Source of the DNA: Chondrus crispus
Lineage: Eukaryota > Rhodophyta > Florideophyceae > Gigartinales > Gigartinaceae
Reading direction: 5' to 3'
DNA length: 64,000 bases
NCBI RefSeq assembly: GCF_000350225.1
Contig: NW_005178809.1
Location: 187,306 to 251,305, forward strand
Below the pieces are notes generated by a model. That model worked only from the letters and a program-made list of their open reading frames with translations. It did no database searches and was not told where the DNA came from. The translations under genes and the position numbers were made by a program. Within the stretch, counting starts at the first letter, position 1; each line of letters begins with the position of its first letter. Below, piece after piece: positions 30,460 to 40,139 of this stretch.

Positions 30460-31627
30460 AGTCATTATTGTGGTATATCACGTGGTCTGAATTGGCCGTG
30501 AGTCTGGGATGGTGCAGGGATTGAAACCCTGTTCGCGACGGGGGTTTGAAGAACTTTTTTTTTTTGTTTCTCTCTCGTGCCAACAGTACGTACATACAAT
30601 ACAGAAATGACATTTATACCCCTCTGGCAGTGCATCGTCAATCAGGATGAAGCCAAAGAAGATGGGCGGCCTCTTGCAGTGCAAAGCGCCAAAGTCACCA
30701 GAAGACTGTTGTTGTATCGTACACAGTACCCTGCTGATATCAGTGCCGCAGTGGGGGCTAGGTTGGTGAGCAAGATCCTCTACGTGGTCACACAGGTACA
30801 GTATTAACGGGAACAGGTGCTGGGGAAAAGTCCCCACAAAGTTGAAAATGTTGAATCACCTCAGTCCAAAATAGAGAGGAAGGGCGAGAGAACAAGACCC
30901 CCTGAACTAGCCAGCAAGGACGAGGCTGCTGTGGGTGGTAGGTAAATGACCTCAGCAAGGGCGAGGCTTCTGTGGCTGGTAATAGACTCAAGGCCTCGGT
31001 CTTCGATTCTTAAAAAAAGATTTTCGCTGCGTGACAGCTCTGAGATCGCAAACACAGCAGTCGAATCTTTCTTGATGAAGATACGAGGGATGCATCTTCA
31101 AATTCTGCAGTGGTGACCTCAAGTAGACGAAAAGGCATCACACAGGACATATCCCATGGCTTGTCTCCACCGTATACCTGTGAACTGTCACTTTGTGGAG
31201 CACTACCCTATGCGCTGCTTGCCATTCGGCAACGCGATACGTGGAAATACTCGTAATTGTTGTTGAGTCTTGGGCATCTCCACCAATCCTAAGCCACCAA
31301 TCCCAAGAGATTCCTTCACTCCTGAGCAGCATACTGTACCCTTGCAAGGGTACTGTACGGCTGTGATAATCACATACAATGAAAACCTTGCAATGTGCAC
31401 CCCAAGTCCAAGGATAGTTCTGAGGACCCCCCCGGAACAAGCTCAAATGACGTCTACTTTCGGAAATATCACCCCTACTGATCGTGAAATCTCCCTTTAT
31501 TTTTTACTCAAGATGAAAATCCTGGAAACCATCACCGAAATTTACCCTTGCAATTTCAGAAATGAACTGTACAGTATCCCTTAAAATAATGGTTTCACGA
31601 TATTCACTCATCGCTACGCAGCACCAC
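30460..31627. other. Intergenic stretch with small repeats
   Basis: Contains a 42-bp-spaced near duplication (cagcaaggacgaggctgctgtgg near 30910 and a close copy near 30953). There is a palindrome gtacccttgcaagggtac near 31337-31354, and the 24-bp word shared with 25731-25754 at 31472-31495. No gene was recognised. Confidence 0.45.
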
Positions 31628-31631
31628 TTAA

Positions 31632-31653
31632 CCCTGTGCTCCGGTTTGTGACG
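31632..31653 (+). repeat. Left terminal inverted repeat of piggyBac element
   Basis: 22 bases starting CCCTGTGCTCC and ending tttgtgacg. They pair with 32869-32891; the first 11 are identical and one base is inserted in the right copy. Confidence 0.88.
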
Positions 31654-31989
31654 ATTTAGGGCGTCACAAGAAGTGAGACGATTTGTGTGACGATTCGTGA
31701 GAGTTTTGCTCTTTTCGCCGCCGTCATCTCATTCGTCTCACTCCATCTTCTTATTCGTCACACTTGGTTTGTGAATATTTGTTGAATTGTAGCACTTTTT
31801 GAGAACGTTTTGTGATCATCACAAAAATCGTCTCAAACATCACACATTTTCGTGAATCTTTTGTGATGGTTTTGTGAGACGCATCTCAAGACTCTCAAAC
31901 GTCAACCTTGAAATCAAAACTCTCACACTGACAGTGTGCATTTTGTGATGGCTTTGTGTGAGTTGTGTGAGGGCATCACGAAGATCACA

Positions 31990-31997
31990 TATAAAAG
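31990..31997 (+). promoter_or_regulatory. TATA box of piggyBac element
   Basis: TATAAAAG lies about 124 bases before the element ORF at 32121, in the position expected for a retained transposase promoter. Confidence 0.55.
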
Positions 31998-32120
31998 GCT
32001 CTCCATCTCAAAAGGCATACAAACTGAACAACGTCACACAAAAAAGATCTCCCTTTCCAGCCCTCTACGGCTAATTTCCAGAGACACTTCCCCTTCCCTT
32101 CGTGTTCGCAACTGCGTAGG

Positions 32121-32414
32121 TTGAACCGGAATTTACTGCACGAGAAGGTCAGTGGGACCCAAACCTACTGCGTACTCTGTAGTTGGGTCAAAAGAGGGAC
32201 AAAAGACGGGCGACCCAAGACACTTAGAAAGGGCTCGCGCCAGGTGCAGTGGTGTTCTACATGTAGGCAAGCTATCTGCTGCAGCTGCCGGACGGTCTGG
32301 CATTCTCGCCCTACACTGAAGCGACATGGGCCCTCTCCTGTCCATGAGAGGGAGTTTGACTCTGAGCGACGCACTCCTCGACGAATAAGGCAGGCTTCAC
32401 AAGCCCGAGAGTGA
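32121..32414 (+). CDS. piggyBac C-terminal zinc-domain peptide
   Basis: A 97-codon ORF contains YCVLC...WCSTCRQAICCSCRTVWH, a Cys/His cluster matching the C-terminal zinc domain of piggyBac transposases. It is clearly related to the domain at 21769-22344. The catalytic part is absent. If made, the peptide might still bind element ends, as this domain does in piggyBac, and could interfere with a full transposase. That role is inference. A longer ORF spliced from 31936 is possible. Confidence 0.65.
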   Translation: MNRNLLHEKVSGTQTYCVLCSWVKRGTKDGRPKTLRKGSRQVQWCSTCRQAICCSCRTVWHSRPTLKRHGPSPVHEREFDSERRTPRRIRQASQARE

Positions 32415-32868
32415 AGGCCGTAAAATGTCTGTAGAACAAGGCTATCAGCTATGCTTTTTAGATGGGTTTGTGATGGTTTGTTGATGTTGGAGATGATTGT
32501 GAGACAATGGTGTGAGAGTCACAAAACAATTTGTGTGTGAATCACAAAACAGTCAACAAAAGAGCACTTCGAGATGTTGACGTCACAAAAATAAAGTGAG
32601 ATTCACAAAAACAAAGCGAGATTCACAAAACTTGTGAGAATTTTGAGACGTTTGTGTGCATTTTGTGAAGTTTATGCCCCGATCACAAAATAGGACCACC
32701 CCACACTTTTCGGGAGGACACTACTCGAAAAGTACGGGTCTCCTGGAGACAAAACGTCTATCTTCTTAACGACAACACAATTCTGCGTTCAACGAACCTA
32801 CTCTCGGGACGTAGCGCTCAACAAGACCGAAGCAGGAGGAAAACAACCCGACTGGGGCAAAAAATAGC

Positions 32869-32891
32869 CGTCACAAAAAAGGAGCACAGGG
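32869..32891 (-). repeat. Right terminal inverted repeat of piggyBac element
   Basis: Reverse complement of the left end; ends ggagcacaggg directly before TTAA. Confidence 0.88.
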
Positions 32892-32895
32892 TTAA

Positions 32896-33307
32896 GAAAC
32901 GATAAATACTTAACAGGCGAGACATCTACCGTTGTTCGACATGTGCCTGAGGCATACGTTGCCTCCAGGGATATACTCATATCTGAGTACTGCGACTCTT
33001 TGCCAAATATCTCTGCACGGTATTGGCGAATCACAAACTGGTCGGGAGGAAACGCATCATCCTGTCGACTGCTCTACAGCCGCCCCCAGCGAACTAGCCG
33101 TGAAGGCGTTGTCCCAGTTTCCATAAGCATATCTTGGTTTTGATTTTCTTCATTACCTTGCACTATTCGGTTCTCGCAAGCAATACAAATGGTCCCCTGG
33201 CCAAACCCAATCGCAGAGTTTCACTTGTTTCTTGTGTGAAATGTTGTTGTAACCTCGTTTTGGTACCTGCCCTTTGATGTTTGAATAAACTCCGAATCAC
33301 TGCCATA
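32896..33307. other. Intergenic, downstream of helicase stop
   Basis: Short overlapping frames only. It includes the likely 3' untranslated region of the minus-strand helicase. Confidence 0.4.
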
Positions 33308-35830
33308 CTACCGAAACGTCTTGAGGGCATGCTTCACATCTTCAGATGTAGTAACAACAGTCTCTGAAATACACGCTGAACTGTCAAAATTTTGCTTCAT
33401 TTCTGCTAAGAATGGGCTTTGGGACATTCTGATATCGGCTGATCCCAGCTCGTCAAGACGAGAATACGTGCAAACAAATTCTTTCTGCGTCCTTGTCAGC
33501 GCGACGAAAAACATCCTGCGCTCCTCCTGAGACATGAGACTTTGCAGGTCAATTGACCCCGACTCCATAATTTCAATTCCACCGTTAACAGGGAAACGAA
33601 ATGTGTCAGCGCTACATAGAAATACATACGCGAAAGTGGTACCCTTTGCCTTGTGAATTGTGGAGAGAACTGTCGGTGGGCGTTCTGTCCGCGAAACTTT
33701 TCCACCACGCATAACTTCTGATCTTGTGAGAGATGAATCCAACATCTCGCAAAGCCTCTGAATCTTCTTCCCGATCCTAGCTCTCTGCTGAGGTATGCTT
33801 CTGTTAACATTTGTGGTCTTTGCGCCATGCTTTCGTAACTTCTGGGATCGCTGCTGTTTGTCGTTTGAGAATAGAGAGGAAAAGTCCTCCTCTTCAGATT
33901 GGTCCTCTTCTTTGGTTTTGGCCTCTAATTTGATTTGAGTCGTTGCATTTCCGCCAACATCACCTTTATCCTCTTCCTCATCAATTTTCCTTGCCGCGGT
34001 AGTCAATAGCTCGTGCCCTGCCATGCTTCCATCGAGAGTTGGATTGAACGACGTATCTTGACTATCATCCAGTTCTGGGTAAGCGTCAAGATCTCCAGCT
34101 CTGTCCGAGGACAAGATGGTAGACACACAGGTCACAAGGTCGGATGCTGTCTGTAGTTTTCTCAACTTCAGTTTGAAATGTTCAGCACGTTCTAGAAGAT
34201 TGCGTATTGGTTGATATGAAGCATCTGAGGGAAAGTTTGCATTTGTTACGCTTTCATATTCGAACCAAGCAGACAACGCTTCGAGAAACTTGGACGGAAA
34301 AGACTTGGGGTTTTGCGTCAAACTTGGACTAGTAGGTTCGGTTTTCGTCGTTGCAGGTACCCCAACCGCAGTAGGTTCTGACTTGACAAGTGACTGGAAT
34401 GTCACTGTGGACAAAATCCTTTCCACGGCCGACCTCTCTAAGTGAGGTGAAACAGTCACGGCCGCCCAGATAAAGGTGGCTTTATCTGTTTTTGGCGACA
34501 TCAATGTTATCAGAGCAAATGACGCCGAAGTTCTCCTCCCAATCGTGCCAGCACGCCCATGGTCTGTGACAACAGTTGAAGTCGCTATTTTGGATGATGA
34601 GAACTTCGATTGGAATACTCTCAGCCCAGCATTCGTTCGGAAGAGCACGAGAATGCGTTCCTTCGTAACTTTAACTTTGGGCAGCAGGGCTCGGATTCTT
34701 CCCATCATGAATTGAAGCTCAAGTTCAAGACTGCGGAAGGCGAAAATCCGCACTGGGGCACCATCTGGCTTTGCAGGAACAACATCTTTTGGAGATCTGC
34801 GAGAATTTTTGCTAATGACTGCGCGGGCAGATTTTACAACTGCTCCTGGGCATCTTCTATTTTCGGAGAGCTGAAGAATTGTGAGTTGGTCGGAAAACCA
34901 GCTCTGCAATAATTCATGAGAAAACCAAGTCTGAGAGCTTCGAAATGAATAGATTTGCTGATCATCATCCCCTACAAACGTAAGGGACTTTGTTTTTTCT
35001 ACAAGGATTTTGCACATCATGAATTCCGAGGGAGTGAGGTCCTGAAATTCATCAACCAGGACTGCAGTATAGCGAGAACGCATTCTAGATCTTACTTGTT
35101 CGTGTGAGGTTGCTAGCTGTACCGCTTTGCAAATCATGTCTTCAAAGTCAATGGCGTTTCTCGCATGGAGGCGCTCTTGGTACCGCATGTAAGTGCTTGG
35201 TGTGGGTCTATGGTGTCCGAGAGTTGGGCGTTTGCTGGCTGAATTTGGAGCCAATAGTCTCTCGCATTCCCAATCAGATAGTTTCCTTTTGTGGGCATTC
35301 ATCGGTCTTTCGCAAGCACGACTGCATGCCTTAAGAGGCTTTTCCGGTATCCGTGAGTTCACCTCCCCCGATTCGCGCAGGGCCTCTCCAATGAGAGACC
35401 GGGCCTCTTTCCCATCCAAGAGTTTTAACTTGCCTTCGGTGAGCCTAATGGTCTGGCGCTCGCTTGCTGAAGAACTCCGTAGTATCCAAAAGCCCAAGGC
35501 ATGGAACGTGCGCACTTCGATGGTGACCATATTTCTTGCCCACTGAGCGTTCCGTGTGACTGCAATGCTCCCCGACATGTGCCTGCTCGTAATAATCTCA
35601 ATCAGCTCTTCGGCCATCTCGTCAGCAGCGCTCTTGTTGAAACAGACACACAGCAATCGGGCATCCAAGTTTCCCTTTTGAATGAGCTCACTCGCAATTC
35701 TAAATGTGCGCCACGTTAATGACAACGTTTTTCCCGAGCCCGCTGTTGCGAGGATTAGAGTGACCTTCCCTTCCCAGGGGGCATCAACGGCCTCCCGCTG
35801 GGACACTGACAGCTTGACTTGTGAGGCCAT
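33308..35830 (-). CDS. UvrD/Rep-type superfamily 1A DNA helicase
   Basis: An uninterrupted 840-residue protein with the SF1A motifs in order. These are a Q-motif Gln (SVSQREAV, residue 11), Walker A ATAGSGKT (28-35), NKSAADEM (Ia), Walker B LVDEFQDL, motif III FVGDDDQQIYSFR, motif IV LQLSENRRCPG, motif V STIHKAKGTTF and motif VI ERRMFFVALTRTQ. A Ser/Glu-rich insertion between IV and V (about EEEDKGDVGGN to SEEEDFSSLFSND) carries a basic KLRKHGAKT patch. Such enzymes unwind DNA 3'-to-5' in repair and recombination (UvrD, PcrA, Srs2). There is no clear organelle leader, so a nuclear role is likely. Which eukaryotic family it belongs to cannot be told from motifs alone. Confidence 0.92.
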   Translation of the reverse strand: MASQVKLSVSQREAVDAPWEGKVTLILATAGSGKTLSLTWRTFRIASELIQKGNLDARLLCVCFNKSAADEMAEELIEIITSRHMSGSIAVTRNAQWARNMVTIEVRTFHALGFWILRSSSASERQTIRLTEGKLKLLDGKEARSLIGEALRESGEVNSRIPEKPLKACSRACERPMNAHKRKLSDWECERLLAPNSASKRPTLGHHRPTPSTYMRYQERLHARNAIDFEDMICKAVQLATSHEQVRSRMRSRYTAVLVDEFQDLTPSEFMMCKILVEKTKSLTFVGDDDQQIYSFRSSQTWFSHELLQSWFSDQLTILQLSENRRCPGAVVKSARAVISKNSRRSPKDVVPAKPDGAPVRIFAFRSLELELQFMMGRIRALLPKVKVTKERILVLFRTNAGLRVFQSKFSSSKIATSTVVTDHGRAGTIGRRTSASFALITLMSPKTDKATFIWAAVTVSPHLERSAVERILSTVTFQSLVKSEPTAVGVPATTKTEPTSPSLTQNPKSFPSKFLEALSAWFEYESVTNANFPSDASYQPIRNLLERAEHFKLKLRKLQTASDLVTCVSTILSSDRAGDLDAYPELDDSQDTSFNPTLDGSMAGHELLTTAARKIDEEEDKGDVGGNATTQIKLEAKTKEEDQSEEEDFSSLFSNDKQQRSQKLRKHGAKTTNVNRSIPQQRARIGKKIQRLCEMLDSSLTRSEVMRGGKVSRTERPPTVLSTIHKAKGTTFAYVFLCSADTFRFPVNGGIEIMESGSIDLQSLMSQEERRMFFVALTRTQKEFVCTYSRLDELGSADIRMSQSPFLAEMKQNFDSSACISETVVTTSEDVKHALKTFR

Positions 35831-36576
35831 TTTTCGTGTTCGTTGCCTATGGCATTATCCCACCGTGCATGCGCGGGCCGATACCTTGTTTCGACAAGGT
35901 ACGATGCTCGCAGTATGCTTGGTCAAGTTGACAACGTCCGGACCAGGAAACCCCGGCACTCGCACTTTCAGGCTCCGAAACCAAAGCGGACCCTTGGATC
36001 GAACTACACGTACCGTACTTGGTCTTAGTCTTAGTCTGCAAACTTGCTCTTACCGCAAATCGTGCCTGACGTACTGCACTACTGTACATGTACTGTATCT
36101 GGGATCAAAAACACAAGAGCTTTTCAGTAAAACATACTGTACCTGGCTATTTTTCAAATTTCTAGCTTCGCCCTGCATTGCGCACTCCCGTTCGTAACTT
36201 GGTGTGTGCAAAAGAGATCAAGTAACCCAGCTCCTAGAAGTCGTAGGGTCCAGATCACTTCCGCTGCGTATCACACCCCCTCACACCCCCTCTGGCGGCA
36301 TGACATGCCCGCTTTATTTGAAGTAGGTAGAATTGGTGGGGTGCTGTTGTTTGTTGAACGCTGCAAGTTGCGAAAAAAGGGGTGAAGATTTTGAAGCCTC
36401 GTCCACACACAATGGCATGTGTTTTTACAAGTTAGAATTTACGGAGGAAAGTCATCTACCACACGGGAGTGAGAGAAAAAAAATAGCCTTCCCGTCGTTA
36501 CAAATATGTTCATTGAAAACCTAACCTCAGACAACAGAAGAATCGCCCCATGATGGGACCAAGAGTTTTTGCCACT
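35831..36576. other. Intergenic between two minus-strand genes
   Basis: This is the upstream region of the helicase. Several tactgta/gtacagta words lie at 36066-36135. No gene was seen. Confidence 0.4.
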
Positions 36577-39500
36577 CTACTCGTAAGCAGGAGTACCGAA
36601 TTGCTTCTCTGAATCCCGCATATACAGTTCCGAGAAAGAGTCCTCGATGAACTCGACATGAGACCCGAGGCGTTTCCGCAGCAGTACCCCAGCAGCTTCA
36701 ATATCCGTCACCGGCCCACCCGATTGGTCATCCCGCGAACGCACCATGGACACACACGTCCCTCTGCCTAGAGACGACTTCAAGATCTGAATTGAAACCA
36801 GAAGCGGTACCCTCGTCCCTTCGCACGGCACTTGCACCTTCATTTTGTAATTCGGCCTCCTCACTGTGACGTTGAACCCTGACTCTAGGCACAGCCGATT
36901 CAAGAGGGTGAAAACGGCGTCTTGCTCGATATCAATATCAAACATGTAGTCGCTTGTCACCGTCCCCGATCGACGGCTCGGTTTTTCATTTGCATGCCGG
37001 TAGGTACTGTCCAGTCCCCTGTCCACAGCGTCCAGTTCTTCATCTGTGATGAGCGGTCGTCGGCCAAGGCGCAAAATACTTCTTACAGCTCCACGCACGT
37101 CATTCGCCTCCCGCGAGGCTGTCGACCTTCTAAAGATTCTACTCCAGGCTCTCCGAGGACCTCGGAAACGAATTGGAAAGTCACGTTCCATGTAGTCATC
37201 GTTCAGTGTATGTGCATGAAGCACCTCGAAGGGAAGCAAGTCCCGCTGCCTTGCGGTGGTGCCTGTAGCGACGTCACTTCGGTGGCGCGGGCTTACGAGG
37301 GCACTATCCCCGATTGACGGCTGATATTCAGGCCAATTATTGTACTGGCTGTCGGAAGCACTCATAGATCGCCCAACCTTAGAAGAAGGAAGTGGCTGTC
37401 CGGCTACAGGGCTCAAGTAGACGTGAGACGACATCGGAGAATGCAAAATCCTCCCAATCAACGATCCTTCTCCCCCCTTGGTCCTCTCTCTGTCAGAAAG
37501 AGTCGAAGTGCTCAGTGCAGTTGACTCAGTGGTAGTTTTTCGAACCAGTTTCTCCGACTTGTTGTCAATTTCTCTATTAGGCAATCCCGCTGGTTGCACA
37601 AAATCAAGTTCCTCAGACCGTCGCTGCCAGCTGCTTCGGTCTCCGAGTGTGGCGAAAGGCGTGGCAATATGTTCCTCACCCTCTTCAGAATCTGAAGGAG
37701 CGTCCCTTCGCGATCCCTCTCTCGGCATGCTCGCTATCATGTTGCTGCTGTCGAAATCATCGACCAACGAATTCTCGAAATATGCACTATCAATGACTGA
37801 GCCGAGGTCGTTTTCGGTGATTCTCTTCTCCATTCTTCTTCTGGTATCCGCTTGTCCGTAGAGATTACCTGTATTGGTACTTGATTCCGTCATGGGGTCT
37901 TCAGCGAAAAGATCGTGATCACTAGCTCGCCACTTGTCATGGCGTTGCGCCCGGAATCCGGCTTGAGAAGCCGCGCTTTGATCTGGGGAAGTTGGTGATG
38001 AGTACGTCTCGGTTTGCAGTGATGCTAAGGAGCCTTGACGTGACAATGAGAACGACGGCAGTTTCTCCATGCTTTCGACCCGAACGATTGTGTCATCCTC
38101 AAGAGAGATTTCCGGCATTTCTTCAAGTGGGCACTCTGGGAAGAGATTGGGGTCTGGACTCCTAACTTTATCTCCGAAGTCTTCCTGTGGAGCCATGGCA
38201 AAGTCAGGCTGAACGCGTGGTACATATTCAGGAATGAGTTCTTGAAGACTTTCAGCGGCAGGTGGAGCATCGAAGACATCAAATTGCGTGGGGTTTGCGG
38301 GCTTGCTCGAAGGTGGCAATCCTTCTGAAACCGTGACCTTGCTAGAGTCACACTGCTGCATGCGCAGTCTGACTGGACTCTGCATTTCCATGGTGTTGCA
38401 TCGGTCAAACTCCTGAGCCTCACCGCCATCGCCATCCGCACGAAACAAAGACTCCGCACCTGAAGCGAAGCTGATCGGGCCCTGAGACCCCGCTGACTTT
38501 GTGGTACAGGAACTCAAAACCAGACTTTCGTTTGTGAGGCGCTTCGAGCGACGTTCGACGGTGAAGCTTCTCTCAAGCGAAGGAGGCGATGCGGTCTTGC
38601 TGCTGGCAAAGTTAGCGGCAACGCCCGCTGTCACTGTAGGCAGTGGAAGCTTGATAGATGCATTAATCTCGGCCTCTGTTAGTGCCAGGAAAGATTCATA
38701 GTCATCAACTCTCTTGGCAACCAAACTTTTGGAATCTGGGTGATGGACGCGGACGGACGATTTGCCCCTCCTTCCCCTCTGTAACGTGAAAGGGACTTTC
38801 GGCGTTGCCTGCTCATCAGAAGGGCTATCCAATCTGTCGGCATTGGCTGATGTGAGCGAATTGTTCTCTGAGGTCAACGACATTCGAGTACTCGTTGCAT
38901 GATGTGACAGGGGCGAGTGCACTGTTCCCTCCACCGTGGTTTCTGACGTTTTCGGGACAGCGTCAGGGGCTGTACTGACAGAGCGGGTTTGCACAGCAGG
39001 CTGGGAGGCTTGAGCGATATCGTCAACACGGGTTCCAGGCAAGACGTGATTGGCAGAAAGGGGCGTTGCCTCTGCGCTTTGAACAAGAGGGAGTGGGGTG
39101 GAATTGTGGGTAGAGTGGTACCTCTCCACTTGTCCGTCGGACGATTGCGGAGAGAGCAAGGAAGATGTTTCACGAATTGGTGCTGCTACGCGTGGGTGAG
39201 GGACGCACTCTATCTCTTCCGTTTCCGAAAGTGAGGGGGATGGTTCCTCCTCCGAAGCGGTCTCCTCACCCGCACTCGAGTGGTGGTCCACTTCCTCAAA
39301 GGACATGTAGTCTGAGGATGTGTCGGGATGGTGTGGTTCGGGGTGGGCGACATGATGGGATGCGGCAGACTTGCAGGCATTCAAGACGCCTTCTCGGTGG
39401 TAGTACTCGGCATCACTAGCACTATCATCCAGATCCTGTTGATACTGCAACTCATGGTCAAAGGAAAGTTGAGGTTGAGGGTGGATGCAGTCGTCGGACG

Positions 39501-40035
39501 AGTCATCGGCAGACGAGTCGTCTGACGCTTGCCCGAATAGAATGGGCACCTGGGTGTGCGGGTGCTGTGGGCCAGCGGGGACCAGGATGGCATCAATGTG
39601 TTTGGCGACAGGAGATAAATCTGAAATTTCAGGCGGGGATACGTCCTTGCTTACAGTAGTGTCCTCGAGGTGATCGCGCCCCTTCTTCTTCTTCTCTTGT
39701 ACAGATTTAGGAAGTTGGCGAACAAAACGCGAGACATCTGGCGACGACTCGACGGATTGCAACCGTCGAACCGGCCGCTCGGGCAGCCCCTTCTCCGCGG
39801 TGGCGGCGGGGTGGGCGGTGCCAAGGCGTGGATCGGAGGCGTGTGCCAAGAACGAGTCCAAGCTCTTAAACTTTCCGCGGTGGGCGTCCTCTTCGGCGTC
39901 CTCCTCGGGGCCGGACTTTGGGTGGCGCATGTCCGGGGCGGGGCGGGAGTCGGTCACGCGGTGCACAATGTCTGCGTGCGGGTGGATGCGGGCATGTGCA
40001 GTGCGAGCATAGACCGTCCACTGCGCATTTGGCAT
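36577..40035 (-). CDS. Large Ser/Pro-rich protein with possible KA1-like C-terminal domain
   Basis: An open frame of 1152 codons. Nearly all of it is Ser/Pro/Asp/Glu-rich and predicted disordered, with many phosphorylatable stretches (for example SDDSSADDSSDD). The last about 140 residues look folded (YMFDIDIEQDAVFTLLNRL, KMKVQVPCEGTRVPLLVSIQ, VSMVRSRDDQSGGPVTDIEA). Their order resembles the KA1 domain that ends MARK/Par-1, Chk1 and AMPK-related kinases and binds acidic membranes. This is a weak match. Those kinases have the catalytic domain at the N-terminus. Here the start (MPNAQWTVYARTAHARIHPH) lies 104 bases from an assembly gap, so a kinase domain could be missing, and the ATG at 40035 may be internal. 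The 5' end is also duplicated at 44628-44806. Confidence 0.55.
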   Translation of the reverse strand: MPNAQWTVYARTAHARIHPHADIVHRVTDSRPAPDMRHPKSGPEEDAEEDAHRGKFKSLDSFLAHASDPRLGTAHPAATAEKGLPERPVRRLQSVESSPDVSRFVRQLPKSVQEKKKKGRDHLEDTTVSKDVSPPEISDLSPVAKHIDAILVPAGPQHPHTQVPILFGQASDDSSADDSSDDCIHPQPQLSFDHELQYQQDLDDSASDAEYYHREGVLNACKSAASHHVAHPEPHHPDTSSDYMSFEEVDHHSSAGEETASEEEPSPSLSETEEIECVPHPRVAAPIRETSSLLSPQSSDGQVERYHSTHNSTPLPLVQSAEATPLSANHVLPGTRVDDIAQASQPAVQTRSVSTAPDAVPKTSETTVEGTVHSPLSHHATSTRMSLTSENNSLTSANADRLDSPSDEQATPKVPFTLQRGRRGKSSVRVHHPDSKSLVAKRVDDYESFLALTEAEINASIKLPLPTVTAGVAANFASSKTASPPSLERSFTVERRSKRLTNESLVLSSCTTKSAGSQGPISFASGAESLFRADGDGGEAQEFDRCNTMEMQSPVRLRMQQCDSSKVTVSEGLPPSSKPANPTQFDVFDAPPAAESLQELIPEYVPRVQPDFAMAPQEDFGDKVRSPDPNLFPECPLEEMPEISLEDDTIVRVESMEKLPSFSLSRQGSLASLQTETYSSPTSPDQSAASQAGFRAQRHDKWRASDHDLFAEDPMTESSTNTGNLYGQADTRRRMEKRITENDLGSVIDSAYFENSLVDDFDSSNMIASMPREGSRRDAPSDSEEGEEHIATPFATLGDRSSWQRRSEELDFVQPAGLPNREIDNKSEKLVRKTTTESTALSTSTLSDRERTKGGEGSLIGRILHSPMSSHVYLSPVAGQPLPSSKVGRSMSASDSQYNNWPEYQPSIGDSALVSPRHRSDVATGTTARQRDLLPFEVLHAHTLNDDYMERDFPIRFRGPRRAWSRIFRRSTASREANDVRGAVRSILRLGRRPLITDEELDAVDRGLDSTYRHANEKPSRRSGTVTSDYMFDIDIEQDAVFTLLNRLCLESGFNVTVRRPNYKMKVQVPCEGTRVPLLVSIQILKSSLGRGTCVSMVRSRDDQSGGPVTDIEAAGVLLRKRLGSHVEFIEDSFSELYMRDSEKQFGTPAYE

Positions 40036-40139
40036 GCTCAGACGTTTTGGGCGGGTCAGGTGTACCCGTGGCTTCCCGCGTTCTTGCTGTTTCGGTGTCT
40101 AAAAGTAACAAAAAATCAGCCCGTTCAAACAGAAGAGTG
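39961..40139. repeat. 179-bp segment identical to 44628-44806 (copy A)
   Basis: Base-for-base identical to copy B up to the first N of the gap. It includes the start codon region of the KA1-like ORF and about 104 bases upstream. Confidence 0.97.

Larger units (their letters stand above)
31632..32891 (+). mobile_element. Non-autonomous piggyBac element with TTAA target duplications
   Basis: The left end CCCTGTGCTCC (31632-31642), followed by tttgtgacg, is mirrored at the right end cgtcac...ggagcacaggg (32869-32891). Each end is flanked by TTAA (31628-31631 and 32892-32895), the diagnostic target duplication of piggyBac. At 1260 bp it lacks the DDE domain but keeps a TATA box and an ORF for the C-terminal zinc domain, so it looks like an internal deletion derivative. 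Both subterminal regions are packed with tcacaaa/tttgtga words, possibly transposase-binding sites. Confidence 0.85.

Noticed and set aside
30508-30550. tRNA-like T-arm (cagggattgaaaccctg) on the plus strand
   Set aside because: The loop lacks the TTC-R-A pattern and no anticodon or acceptor stem can be folded around it.
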